57,347 nucleotides of DNA from Gammaproteobacteria bacterium (GCA_011390365.1 JAABSM010000015.1:1-57347); one strand, 5' to 3'; positions 1-8,728 are shown, counted from the first letter of the stretch. A program made the numbers and translations. Notes: generated by a model from the sequence alone, not told the origin.

Positions 1-1
1 G

Positions 2-3000
2 TTCGATCAGTTCGAAGAGCTGTTTATCTATCACGACCTTGATACCCGTCGCCGCTTCGCTCGCCAGTTGCGCGCCCTGATCGACGAGCGCATCGACCTC
101 AAACTGCTGTTCGTCATTCGCCAGGAGTACCTCGCCCAGCTCACCGAGCTTGAAAACGAGGTTCCCTCCCTGTTCGAAAACCGCCTGTGGCTGCGGCGAA
201 TGTCGGGCGAGGACGGCGCGCGGGCGGTGGAGGCGGCCTGTGCGGTGTGCGGGGTGACGATCGAAGAAGGGCTGGCGGCGACGGTGGTCAAGCGCCTGAC
301 CGGCGAAGGGGGCGTCGAGCTGCCCTATCTCCAGGTGGTCATGGACCGTCTCTACCGCAAGGCGCTGGAGAGCGGCGCCGAGACGCCGCGCATCACCACC
401 GCGGCCTATGAGGGCGAGGGGCGCATCGAGGATATCCTGGCCCGTTTTCTGGAGGAGGAGGTGGCGCGTCTGCCAGATCCCGACCAGGGGCGGCAACTGC
501 TCAAGGCGCTGGTCACCGGCGAGGGGACCAAGAAGGTGGTTACCCGGGCCGATCTGGCACAGGACGCTCTCCATTACGGGGAAGCGATCGCCCCCCGCGA
601 GATGGAGGAGCTGTTGCGGCGTCTGATTGAGAGCCGGATCCTGCGCGAGGACCCGCAGCGCGAGACCCTGGAGCTGCGTCACGATACCCTCGCCGCCACC
701 GTTTTCGCCTGGATGAGCGGACTGGAGCGGGAATTGCTCGAATTGAGGCAATCGCTGCGCAATCGCCACAAGGAGTACATCGCCCGCAAGGAGTCTTCCG
801 ACGCCCTGCTCGACGAGGGCTTTCTGCTCTACCTGGAACCCTACCGCGGGCGGCTGCGTCCAGAGCCGGAGATCCGCGACTTCATCCATCGCAGCCGCCA
901 CGAGGTCCATCACCGCTCCCGTCGCAAACGCCGCGTCACCATCGGCCTGCTGGCGGCCTCCTTTGCGGTATTGCTCGGCTTCAGCCTGTGGAATCTGGCG
1001 GAGCGGGCCAAGGTGGCAATGCTCGCTGAGGGCTTGCAGATTCGCAAGCTGGAGCGTCAGGCGGATGAGGTGATGGCGGAGCGTCCGGTGCTCGCCTCGC
1101 TGCTCTCCCTGCACCTGCTGCGCATGACCGAAACGGGTGATCTCGCGGCGCGGGCACGGGCGGAGGGACGCCTGCGGGAACTGCTGGCGGGCCTGGACGG
1201 ACGCGGGATTGGCCGTCTGCCGGGCGGGGTAGGTGAGATTCGCGTGAGCGACGATGGCCGGCGGATCGCCGCCCTGGATCAGAAAAAAGGATTATGGCTG
1301 TGGACCCTGGACGCCCAGGGGATGTCCCAGGATGGGCCGCGCAAGCTGGAGCAGGGCGGCAAGGCCAGTGCCCTGGTGCACGACGGTAAGGTAACTGCCC
1401 TGGCGCTGGAGGGCGAGGGGCGGCGAATCGCCTTCGCGGACGGGAATCATCGCATCTGGCTTGGCGAGTTCGACGACACGGGGACGCCCTCCAGGGTGGC
1501 GCGGGTCGGGGGGCACTCCACCACCATTCACGATCTGCGTTTCTCCCCCGATGGCGAGTGGCTGGTCAGCGCGGGCGGCGACAAACGGGCGCGACTGTGG
1601 TCCCTCGCCAGTTCCGATGGGGATCAGGCGAATACCCCCGTGGATCTGCCCCTGGCCAACGCCATGGTCAGCCACCTCGCCTTCAGCGGCGATGGCCGAT
1701 GGCTGGCCAGCGGCGGCGTGGACGGCGCGGTGCGGGTGTGGTCCTGGCCTCGGGCGCTTGAGGGCGAAACGGCGGACGAGACCTGGTATTTCCCGGCAGG
1801 CATCACCCGTCTCCTATTCTCCGAGTCGGGCGACTCGCTGGCGGCGCTGGATGGTCGCGGCGATGTTCGCTGGTGGCGAGAGAAAGGCCAGCAGAGCTTC
1901 GGTAGCCCCAGGGTCGCGCCTGGCCATCTCCCCCTTCCTGCGGGAGAACGTCGCAAAAGCCCCTCTCCCCTTGGGGAGAGGGGTTGGGGTGAGGGGGAAA
2001 TGTCTGAAAGTGCCGAGAGGTTTAAATCATCCACTAGCCGGCTTCCAGCTATAGCGGCATCCTCCTCGGAGGGTGGCAGAGGGGAGGGGGCGCTTCATTC
2101 GAGTTGGGTAGAGGCGCGAAATATCTCTGTGCTGAGGGGTTTGCGCGATATCGCCCTGGACCCAGCTGGGCGCAGATTGGCAACGGTAAACAGCGAAGGG
2201 GCAATCGCCCTCCACGGGGCAAGCGATGATGGAGGAGCGGCGTCGTTTCGCCCCCTGGAATCGGACGCGCCCGTCACCCAAATACGCTTCGCCGGCGAGT
2301 GGCTGATCGGCGTCGATGAGGCGCGGCGGATTCAGGGCTGGTGGTTGGATGACGGCGGAAATTCGATCGAGGCGATCGAGCTGCGGGGACACGAGGCGGC
2401 CATTACCGCCCTGGCGATCGCGGCGCGACGACTGGTCAGCGGGGATGAGCAGGGCGTGCTGCGTCTCTCCGGCATCCAGGTACCGGACCCGTTCAAGGAC
2501 GGGAACCCGGATCTCGACTCGAACATGACGGGCGAGGGGATCACCGCGCTGGCGCTTGATGGCGATTCGCTCTACGCCGGGGGCGCGCGAGGCGCGATTG
2601 GGAGCTGGATCATGGACGCCAGTCATCAACCGACCCGCGGGGTCATCGGCAGCCAGAACCGGGCGGCGGAATTCCTGGCCGTCTCCCCCCACGGTCTGAT
2701 CAGCGCTGGCGGCGGGGAAGGGGCGCGGCTGTGGCCGCTGGCGGAGGGGCGCGCATTCGCGCGCACCCCTTCCGCGATTCCCCTGGAGACAAAAAAGGGT
2801 CAGCGCCTGCACCTTGGCCCGAGGGGCAAGTGGCTGGCGGGGATCGATGAGCTGGGTCGCATCCAGCTCTGGCGGGTGGCGGAAGCGGGCGCGGGTATCG
2901 AGCAGCGCACCCCGATCCTGGAGGATGTGCGGGTGCGCCATGCCCGCTTCAGCCCCGACGGCGGACGCCTGGCCCTGTTCGGCTGGGATCGGCGGATCCT

Positions 3001-4360
3001 GCTGCTGGATCTGGGGCGGCTCGACGGCGCGGTGGAAGGCCGAACCCTGGCGGGACATGCCAGCCTGGTCAACCGGGTCCGTTTCAGCCGCAACGGTCGC
3101 TGGCTGGCGGCGGCGGATCTGCACAACCGTTGGCGGCTGTGGGACCTGGAACCGGCGCGAGGCGGTATCGGCGAAGGGCGGGAGATCGAGCCGGACGACG
3201 CCCCTTTCGATATTACGCTGGACGGGGAGGTTGTGCCATCGGAAGGGGCGGGCCAAGAGGACGAAACCTTCGTCGCACCCGACGGCGATTGGCAGCTTCA
3301 ACGGGATGAAGAAGGCGCATTGCAGCTGGTCGATCTGCGTAATCAGAATGAGCCCGCCAATCGAAACCCGCACCGTCTACCCCCGGCGTGCAGCCGACAG
3401 CTACAGGGGGCCTTCGACGGCGAGGGCGGTCTGGTGACCCTGAGCGACGCCGCCATCCTGCGCCGCTGGGATCTGAATCAACCGCGACCCTGGGATATCC
3501 CCCGCGTGCTGCCTGGCATTCCACCGAACGGCGCGCTGGCCCATGACCCCAGAGGCTGGCTGCTGAGCGGCGAAGCAGGTCGGGTGCGTTCCATCCCCTT
3601 GCCTCAGGCGATCGAGGGTTGCCGCGTCGAGGATCACAAGCTGGAGTTCGTCAGTGACCATCCCCCGCTGCGGATCCAGCCCCTCGCCGACACCGGACGT
3701 TTCGTGTTGATCGGCGCGGACGGGCGCGGTCGTTTCATCCGTCTGAATGAAACGGGCGGATTGAAGACGGAAAAGACCTTCATGCTCGATCTGGAGGCGG
3801 GCAAGGCGGGGCATGGCGAAGATATCCCGCTCGCCCTCTCCGGCTTGATGGGCGGCATGGGCATGGCGCCGACCCGGGAGAGCCTGACCCAGGCCGCCTG
3901 GAGCGGCGACGGCGAGTGGGCGGTCACCCTGGCCGCGTCCCGGCGCGTCGCCCTGTGGCGGCACAGGGAGAAGGGCTTCGAGCGCACCCGCGAGCTGACC
4001 TGGCCCAAGGGGCTGGACGCCGCCGGCGTCGCCATCAGCCCCACCGGGCGCTGGCTGGCCCTTGGCTTCCGTCAAGGCCAGGTAGGGCTGTATGATCTGC
4101 ATGATCCGGGCGACCCGGTCATGACCCCCCTCGGCGCGCATCCATCATCGGTGCGCCAACTCCGCTTTGGTTTGGGCGAGGGCGACCTCTTCAGCGGCGA
4201 CGACCAGGGCGCGATCCGGCGCTGGCTGGTCGGGCGCGAGCGACTGGCGCGCCAGACCTGCGACCTGGCGGGCGGGCACGTCCAATCAATGGCGTTGGCG
4301 GAGATCCTTGGAGAGGAGCAGGCGTCGATCTGCGACCTTGCCGCGAGGACAGGGCAATGA
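2..4360 (+). CDS. STAND-type NTPase with transmembrane segment and WD40 repeats (5' partial)
   Basis: The frame is already open at base 2, so the true start lies left of the window. The first visible residues, FDQFEELF, match the Walker B region of novel STAND (nSTAND1) NTPases; the P-loop must lie upstream. A helical, winged-helix-like region follows, then a basic stretch and one hydrophobic segment (GLLAASFAVLLGFSLW, about bases 947-994). The rest, from about base 1200, is a WD40 propeller region with repeats such as GHSTTIHDLRFSPDGEWL and GHASLVNRVRFSRNGRWL. STAND proteins typically oligomerise on sensing a ligand; what this one senses is unknown. The stop overlaps the next start (ATGA), implying translational coupling. 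A low-complexity GC-rich repeat is inserted in frame at about 1921-2100, inside the propeller. No effector domain is visible; one could lie upstream. Confidence 0.85.
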   Translation, partial: FDQFEELFIYHDLDTRRRFARQLRALIDERIDLKLLFVIRQEYLAQLTELENEVPSLFENRLWLRRMSGEDGARAVEAACAVCGVTIEEGLAATVVKRLTGEGGVELPYLQVVMDRLYRKALESGAETPRITTAAYEGEGRIEDILARFLEEEVARLPDPDQGRQLLKALVTGEGTKKVVTRADLAQDALHYGEAIAPREMEELLRRLIESRILREDPQRETLELRHDTLAATVFAWMSGLERELLELRQSLRNRHKEYIARKESSDALLDEGFLLYLEPYRGRLRPEPEIRDFIHRSRHEVHHRSRRKRRVTIGLLAASFAVLLGFSLWNLAERAKVAMLAEGLQIRKLERQADEVMAERPVLASLLSLHLLRMTETGDLAARARAEGRLRELLAGLDGRGIGRLPGGVGEIRVSDDGRRIAALDQKKGLWLWTLDAQGMSQDGPRKLEQGGKASALVHDGKVTALALEGEGRRIAFADGNHRIWLGEFDDTGTPSRVARVGGHSTTIHDLRFSPDGEWLVSAGGDKRARLWSLASSDGDQANTPVDLPLANAMVSHLAFSGDGRWLASGGVDGAVRVWSWPRALEGETADETWYFPAGITRLLFSESGDSLAALDGRGDVRWWREKGQQSFGSPRVAPGHLPLPAGERRKSPSPLGERGWGEGEMSESAERFKSSTSRLPAIAASSSEGGRGEGALHSSWVEARNISVLRGLRDIALDPAGRRLATVNSEGAIALHGASDDGGAASFRPLESDAPVTQIRFAGEWLIGVDEARRIQGWWLDDGGNSIEAIELRGHEAAITALAIAARRLVSGDEQGVLRLSGIQVPDPFKDGNPDLDSNMTGEGITALALDGDSLYAGGARGAIGSWIMDASHQPTRGVIGSQNRAAEFLAVSPHGLISAGGGEGARLWPLAEGRAFARTPSAIPLETKKGQRLHLGPRGKWLAGIDELGRIQLWRVAEAGAGIEQRTPILEDVRVRHARFSPDGGRLALFGWDRRILLLDLGRLDGAVEGRTLAGHASLVNRVRFSRNGRWLAAADLHNRWRLWDLEPARGGIGEGREIEPDDAPFDITLDGEVVPSEGAGQEDETFVAPDGDWQLQRDEEGALQLVDLRNQNEPANRNPHRLPPACSRQLQGAFDGEGGLVTLSDAAILRRWDLNQPRPWDIPRVLPGIPPNGALAHDPRGWLLSGEAGRVRSIPLPQAIEGCRVEDHKLEFVSDHPPLRIQPLADTGRFVLIGADGRGRFIRLNETGGLKTEKTFMLDLEAGKAGHGEDIPLALSGLMGGMGMAPTRESLTQAAWSGDGEWAVTLAASRRVALWRHREKGFERTRELTWPKGLDAAGVAISPTGRWLALGFRQGQVGLYDLHDPGDPVMTPLGAHPSSVRQLRFGLGEGDLFSGDDQGAIRRWLVGRERLARQTCDLAGGHVQSMALAEILGEEQASICDLAARTGQ
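1921..2100 (+). repeat. GC-rich hairpin repeat inserted in frame in the WD40 gene
   Basis: Bases 1960-1970 (CCCCTCTCCCC) and 1973-1983 (GGGGAGAGGGG) form a perfect 11-bp inverted repeat with a 2-base loop, followed by TTGGGGTGAGGGGG. A second GC-rich hairpin-like stretch lies near 2060-2090. The segment translates as Pro/Arg/Gly/Ser-rich low-complexity sequence that does not fit the WD40 pattern around it, yet the frame stays open. The same hairpin-plus-TTGGG design recurs at 5938-6050, 53940-54055 and 54560-54600. Confidence 0.7.
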
Positions 4361-4887
4361 ACGGGCTGCGCAGCCGGCTGGCGCGGGAGGCGCTGCGCAT
4401 GACGCCCTATGTTCTTGTGCCGCTTTGTATCATCGCCGCTTTGTACTGGACCCTCGACCAACGTCGGCAAGGCGTCGAAGAGACCAGGGCCGGCCTGATC
4501 GAAAAGCTGCGCCGACAGGATCAACGCATCCACGAACTCCGCGGTCTGAAAGAGGCGCAAAGCCAACTGGCCCTGCGCGGCACCCTGATCCAGGCGCTGC
4601 GCAAGGATGGCGACGAGGCCAACACCCTGCTCCATCTGCTGGGAGAGATCGCAGCCGGGAATTTTCGGCTGGAACGGCTGGGCTACGGCCTCCTCGATCA
4701 CGTTCGCGAATGGCCGCGGGGCAGGGAGAGGCGCTTGATTCTGGAACTGGAGGAGACCGGCGAGCAAGGGATCGAAGTGCTCGATCAGGGGTTGCGAGAG
4801 CAGCTTGGGCTTGAACCGGGTTCCCGGCAACCGTTGGCGGCAGGCCAAGTGCACGTGATCTACCCGTTGCGCCGGGATTCCGAATGA
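4357..4887 (+). CDS. Small single-pass membrane protein, coiled-coil
   Basis: This 176-residue protein has a short cytoplasmic N-terminus, one membrane segment (residues about 17-31) and then a charged helical region likely to form a coiled coil. A globular C-terminal part follows. The layout is that of bitopic assembly proteins such as PilN, GspL or GspM, but no family signature is clear enough to name it. The start overlaps the stop of the STAND-WD40 gene by four bases (ATGA), with AGGACAGGG just upstream as ribosome binding site. It precedes a PilO-like protein of the same topology, so the two may form an inner-membrane heterodimer. That pairing is inferred. Confidence 0.7.
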   Translation: MNGLRSRLAREALRMTPYVLVPLCIIAALYWTLDQRRQGVEETRAGLIEKLRRQDQRIHELRGLKEAQSQLALRGTLIQALRKDGDEANTLLHLLGEIAAGNFRLERLGYGLLDHVREWPRGRERRLILELEETGEQGIEVLDQGLREQLGLEPGSRQPLAAGQVHVIYPLRRDSE

Positions 4888-4892
4888 CTATT

Positions 4893-4965
4893 CACCACAG
4901 AGAGCACAGAGAAGCTCGAACCATCATTCCCGGAAAACGCCGTGCCCTCTGTGTTCTCTGTGGTG
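4893..4965. repeat. CACAGAG palindromic repeat, copy 1
   Basis: Arms at 4893-4911 (CACCACAGAGAGCACAGAG) and 4947-4965 match as inverted repeats at 18 of 19 positions, with a 35-base loop. It fills the gap between the two small membrane-protein genes. Related palindromes occur at 9176, 10731, 49715 and 52216, a degenerate one near 18655, and a single arm at 53850. Confidence 0.8.
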
Positions 4966-4996
4966 TATTCTTGCGGGAAAGTCACAGGACCCCGAT

Positions 4997-5656
4997 ATGA
5001 GTGAAAACGAACCCGTAAAACCGGAAAAACCCAAGACATTCCTTGGTCGGTTGCTGCGCTGGCGTTATCCCCTGATCGCGTTATTGATCCTCGGTTTCGG
5101 CCTTTATTGGCTCACCAGCGACGTGAACCAGGCGCTGGAGCATCGCGAGCAGAACGTTGAACAACTCAAGATGGATTTGGCCAAAAAGCGCCAACTGGCG
5201 GAGACCTTGCCCGCCCAGCGCGAAGAATTCGCCAAGATCAAGGCCGAACTGGAACAACTCACCAACCAGTTACCCGAGGACCCGGATCTGGAGGCGATGA
5301 CCGAGACCCTGATCCAGGCGGCGGCGGAGACGGGCGTCGAACTGGTCAGCATCGCCCCGCAACCGCCGAGGTTCTTCGACTTCTACGAACAGCAATCGGT
5401 GCGTCTGGTGCTCAATGGCGGTTATGTGCAGTTGAAAGAGTTGGTGGAACGCATGGCCGATGACCCGCGCATCTATCGCTGGGAGAGCTTGGTCATGGAG
5501 CCCCTCGACGAGGCCGGACTCGCCAGGCCGGGGCCGGACAATGAAACCTTTATCCTGCTGCTTAGCGGAGAACTGGTCACCTACGGGATTCTCGACGAGC
5601 AAGAGCAGGCGGCGTTGGCGGACGGCGATCGACCCAGCAGGGAGTCGCGGAAATGA
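4997..5656 (+). CDS. PilO-like inner-membrane protein
   Basis: The protein has 219 residues: a cytoplasmic N-terminus of about 28 residues, one membrane segment (YPLIALLILGFGLYWL), a coiled coil (residues about 45-90) and a small alpha/beta domain. This is the architecture of PilO (type IV pilus alignment complex) and GspM. The stretch TETLIQAAAETGVELVSIAP followed by a YVQLKELVERMADDPR-like helix is typical of the PilO ferredoxin-like domain. No pilM, pilN, pilP or pilQ is nearby; the gene follows a STAND-WD40 protein and another bitopic protein. A role in a separate membrane complex is therefore as likely as pilus assembly. Family assignment is moderately sure, function is not. Confidence 0.65.
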   Translation: MSENEPVKPEKPKTFLGRLLRWRYPLIALLILGFGLYWLTSDVNQALEHREQNVEQLKMDLAKKRQLAETLPAQREEFAKIKAELEQLTNQLPEDPDLEAMTETLIQAAAETGVELVSIAPQPPRFFDFYEQQSVRLVLNGGYVQLKELVERMADDPRIYRWESLVMEPLDEAGLARPGPDNETFILLLSGELVTYGILDEQEQAALADGDRPSRESRK

Positions 5657-5671
5657 ACCTGTAAACACTGG

Positions 5672-5701
5672 ATGAACGCGTATTTGCGCGGATATGGGAA
5701 T
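5672..5701 (+). repeat. Short direct repeat, left copy flanking the cyclase gene
   Basis: The 19-mer TTTGCGCGGATATGGGAAT at 5683-5701 recurs exactly at 8380-8398, and flanking bases are also similar. The two copies bracket the cyclase gene in direct orientation. Confidence 0.6.
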
Positions 5702-5796
5702 ACCCGAAAAACTTGTGTTGGGATTTACTGGCGATGTTTCCTGTATGCAGGATGTTTAGCGTAATACCCCAATGTCTTGCCGATACCCCTGTGGAT

Positions 5797-5860
5797 CGCC
5801 GAGCTGCGCTCGGCCAAACCCGCTCAGGCGCTGTGTCGGAAAGCCGGGCGCAGCTCGGCG
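5797..5860. repeat. REP-like palindrome
   Basis: Arms CGCCGAGCTGCGCTCGGC (5797-5814) and 5843-5860 pair at 17 of 18 positions around a 28-base loop. A related half-site with the same GATCG..GAGCTG..TCGGCC core appears near 55467-55492. It lies in the roughly 600-base gene-free stretch 5657-6259, which otherwise holds only repeats. Confidence 0.6.
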
Positions 5861-5937
5861 CTCCAACAAGAGGCTCGGTGTTGCCTGCGCAAACCGGTAT
5901 TCTTCCCCAGACATTCAACAAAACCACCAAGACCACT

Positions 5938-6050
5938 CCCCCCTTTCGCAAAGGGGGGCTGGGGGGGATTTACTCTAAAAGATACGGCCAGTTGGGCTTT
6001 TGCGCCAACTTCGAAAAATCCCCCCTAACCCCCCTTTGCGAAAGGGGGGG
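5938..6050. repeat. Inverted pair of GC-rich hairpin repeats
   Basis: The first copy is a hairpin (CCCCCCTTT at 5938-5946, AAAGGGGGG at 5950-5958) followed by CTGGGGGGGATTT. The second, at 6016-6050, is the same unit in opposite orientation, so the whole is a large palindrome. It shares its plan (hairpin, then T(T/G)GGG(G) run) with the repeats at 1921-2100 and 53940-54055. Confidence 0.65.
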
Positions 6051-6259
6051 GCGGATTCGGGGCGCTTTCTTGCTTTTGGTGCGAAGCGTCCAACTGTTGC
6101 GCCCTTTGCCTACCTGTAGGGTCACCCTCGGAAATCGCGCGAACCCACCCGCCAGATTAAAGAATCCCAGCCCTGCGTCAACAGGCTGTCGGTTAGTCCG
6201 CGCGCTCACACCACCCCCCGCGCCAGACGCCAAAATCAGCCGCTAAGCCAATTCCCAGG

Positions 6260-8332
6260 ATGAAACAACGACTCACGCAACTCCTGAAAACAACCGGCCT
6301 GACGACCGCACAGGCCGACGAGCTAGCGCAATCCACCCTCTCTCCGCCCCCCGGAAGCTTCGACGTGTCGGAACTGGAGGGCGCGGATGACCCGCGCCTG
6401 GTGCTGCTGGCGGCCATTCGCGCGGTGGTCCGGTTGCGGGATCAACAGCAAATCCCGCGCCGGCTGCTGGCCTGGCTCGGCGAGCGGGAAGAGCAGCTTG
6501 CGCCCTATGACCGCGGACGCTACTGGCACCTGCGCGGCTATCTCGCCTGGCGCGGCGATGGCGAGGTGCACCGCGCCTATACCGCCCTCAATCGCGGCAT
6601 TCGCCTGCTGGAAGGCGAGGGAAGCGCGCAGGCGAAGGGCTATCTGGCCCGGGTGCTGGACACCTTCGGGCAGCTGCTCCATCATCAGGGCATCATCAGC
6701 GCGGCGCAGCGGGATTTTCGCAAATCCCTGGAGTTGCGCGAGGCGAGCGGCGATGAGGCGGGCGCCGGTATTACCCTGGGTAACCTCGCCCGTCTGTCGA
6801 TGGAGATCGGCGATTTCCGCTCAGCGGCGGATTACCTGCGCCGGGATCTGGCGATCGTCGAACGGCTCACGCCCCAATTGACCGGCCTGCGCAGCCAGCT
6901 CTCCTCCCACCTCGGCGTTTGCCTGCTGGAGGCCGGCGATCCCCAGGCAGCCCGCCGCGCCTTTGAATCCGCCGCATCCCTCGCCAGCAAAGACCCCGGC
7001 GCTCCCGGCGAGGCCTTCGCCCGCATCGGTCTCGCGCGAGCCGCGATGGCGGCGGACGACGCGGGGCTCGATGGCGCCGCCACGCACCTTGGTTGGCTGG
7101 AGGAGTACCTCGCATCGGCGCAAACCCCGCCAGGACTGCTCGCCGAACTTGAGGCCAATGTGCGGCTGCTGGCCGGTGATATCCACTGGGCGAGCGGCGA
7201 AACCGGGGCGGCGGCGGAGGCCTATCGCGGCGCCTTGGCGTGGTTCGACCGCTCCCATACCGCATCGCCCCTGGAGTACGCCCAACTGCTCAACAAACTG
7301 GCCCAGGTCGAGTTGCATGCCGGTCGTCGGCTGGAGGGCGCGCAACTGCTGCGGCAGGCCTTGCAGCGCCTCGACGCCACCGCCATGGACGCCTTGCGTA
7401 CCGAGGTGGAGGGGCAACTGAAGGAGGTCTCCAAGGAGCTGTGGCTGCTCCATTGCAGTGGTCGCTTTCTGGGCCAGGGGCAGCTGGAACTGCTGCTGGA
7501 GCTGGCGGGGCAACAGGGCTTTCGCGGCGACCTGGAGAATATGGTGATCCTCTTCTCCGACATCCGCCGCTTTACCGCCATCTCCGAGCACCTCACCCCG
7601 TCCAGCCTGATCGAGGTGCTCAACGACTATCTCAGCCACATGACCCGCTGCATCGAGCGCTTTGGCGGCATCGTCGACAAGTTCATCGGCGACGCGGTCA
7701 TGGCCCTGTTCCTGGAAAAAGAGAACGCGGAACCCGCCGCGGTGCGTGCAGCCCGTGCCGCGTTGATGATGCAGGACGAGCTGGAGCACTTCAATCGCTC
7801 CCTGCCCGAGGGACTGCCCCGTTTCCAGGTCGGCATCGGCCTGCACAGCGGTCAGGTCGTCGCCGGCATCATCGGCTCGCCCCAAAAACGCTCCTACACC
7901 GCCATCGGCGACTCGGTAAACACCGCCTCGCGTTTGGAGGGCATGACCAAGATACTGGGCGGCGGCATCCTGATCAGCCGGCAACTCGCCGATCAGATAC
8001 CCGGGCAGTCGTTCATCAAGCGCCCAGTGGGACGGTTTCGCCCCAAGGGACGGGATGAAGCGGTGGATGTCTTTGAACTGATGCTGGAACGGGATGGCAG
8101 CCTGGCGGAGGGCGAACTGGAAAGTGAGGCGCAAGGCTGCGCCAGGGTGACGGAGCTGGTAGCCGCGCGCGGATTAGCCGAGGTCCGGGGCCAGCTGGCG
8201 GCCCTCGCCAGCGGTTGCCAAGATGCCGCCCGGGCCGCGGGTTATCGGTTTCTGTCGCGGGAGGTGGAGGCGTTGGAGGCGGCGGGTCTGCCTGATGACT
8301 GGAGCGGTGAAATCATCCTGAAAGACAAGTAA
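6260..8332 (+). CDS. TPR-containing class III adenylate/guanylate cyclase
   Basis: The protein has 690 residues. Residues about 90-390 are helical TPR-like repeats, for example in AGITLGNLARLSMEIGDF. Residues about 427-610 are a class III nucleotide cyclase domain that makes cAMP or cGMP from ATP or GTP. The metal-binding aspartates are D434 (FSDIRRF) and D478 (KFIGDAV). The purine-contacting pair is K474 and T547 (SYTAIGDSVNTASRLE), a Lys/Thr set seen in many bacterial adenylate cyclases. N554 and R558 are the transition-state residues. All catalytic positions are present, so it should be active. A roughly 70-residue helical tail follows. No membrane segment is seen, so it is likely cytosolic, with TPRs as the probable sensing or docking surface. 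It lies 600 bases downstream of the STAND-WD40 gene group, flanked by short direct repeats. Confidence 0.88.
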   Translation: MKQRLTQLLKTTGLTTAQADELAQSTLSPPPGSFDVSELEGADDPRLVLLAAIRAVVRLRDQQQIPRRLLAWLGEREEQLAPYDRGRYWHLRGYLAWRGDGEVHRAYTALNRGIRLLEGEGSAQAKGYLARVLDTFGQLLHHQGIISAAQRDFRKSLELREASGDEAGAGITLGNLARLSMEIGDFRSAADYLRRDLAIVERLTPQLTGLRSQLSSHLGVCLLEAGDPQAARRAFESAASLASKDPGAPGEAFARIGLARAAMAADDAGLDGAATHLGWLEEYLASAQTPPGLLAELEANVRLLAGDIHWASGETGAAAEAYRGALAWFDRSHTASPLEYAQLLNKLAQVELHAGRRLEGAQLLRQALQRLDATAMDALRTEVEGQLKEVSKELWLLHCSGRFLGQGQLELLLELAGQQGFRGDLENMVILFSDIRRFTAISEHLTPSSLIEVLNDYLSHMTRCIERFGGIVDKFIGDAVMALFLEKENAEPAAVRAARAALMMQDELEHFNRSLPEGLPRFQVGIGLHSGQVVAGIIGSPQKRSYTAIGDSVNTASRLEGMTKILGGGILISRQLADQIPGQSFIKRPVGRFRPKGRDEAVDVFELMLERDGSLAEGELESEAQGCARVTELVAARGLAEVRGQLAALASGCQDAARAAGYRFLSREVEALEAAGLPDDWSGEIILKDK

Positions 8333-8368
8333 CCGCTTTTTTCGGTTAGATCATCCTCTAAACCGCGA

Positions 8369-8515
8369 AAGAACACGGGTTTGCGCGGATATGGGAATGT
8401 CAAACAGCCCGTCACCTGATTTCATTGATTCACCTCGTAGGCGAAATCAGCCATCGAGTCAACCAATTGAAAAATCCGTGTTAATTGGCGGTAATCCGCG
8501 GTTCAAATCACGAAC
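8369..8515. repeat. Degenerate inverted repeat containing the right direct-repeat copy
   Basis: The 19-mer shared with 5683-5701 is at 8380-8398. The sequence around 8361-8390 (AACCGCG...GCGGAT) is also a loose inverted repeat of 8472-8504 (ATCCG...CCGCGGTT). It is an intergenic repeat with no coding signal. Confidence 0.45.
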
Positions 8516-8570
8516 TCAGGATCATCGCGCCTTTCCGTCCGCCTGGTACCGCCGCAATGTCATTAACTTA

Positions 8571-8728
8571 CGCGCCATGCCAGGTTCCCGCCGTTGATGC
8601 GCCTTACTCCGGGGCAGCGCAAAGATCGTCGGACCGGCATCGGATGTGACGAATAAAAAGCCTTGTCGCTCGGTCGACGGCACATCCTTCTATGCAGAAC
8701 CAAAAACGGCCGGAGCGCCTACGAAATG
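8571..8728 (+). repeat. 158-bp dispersed repeat, copy 1
   Basis: This stretch is nearly identical to 44765-44917 in the same orientation, including a long identical core such as AATAAAAAGCCTTGTCGCTC and AACCAAAAACGGCCGGAGCG. Identity stops abruptly after CCTACGAAATG. It has no clear reading frame shared by both copies. Here it abuts a transposase remnant; the other copy has none. Confidence 0.75.

Noticed and set aside
5713-6246. 177-codon plus-strand frame before the cyclase
   Set aside because: It runs through two palindromic repeat units and has repeat-derived residues, so it is not a real gene.
8330-8350. Hairpin TAACCG-CTTTTTT-CGGTTA after the cyclase
   Set aside because: Short stem with the T-run in the loop, so not a convincing terminator.
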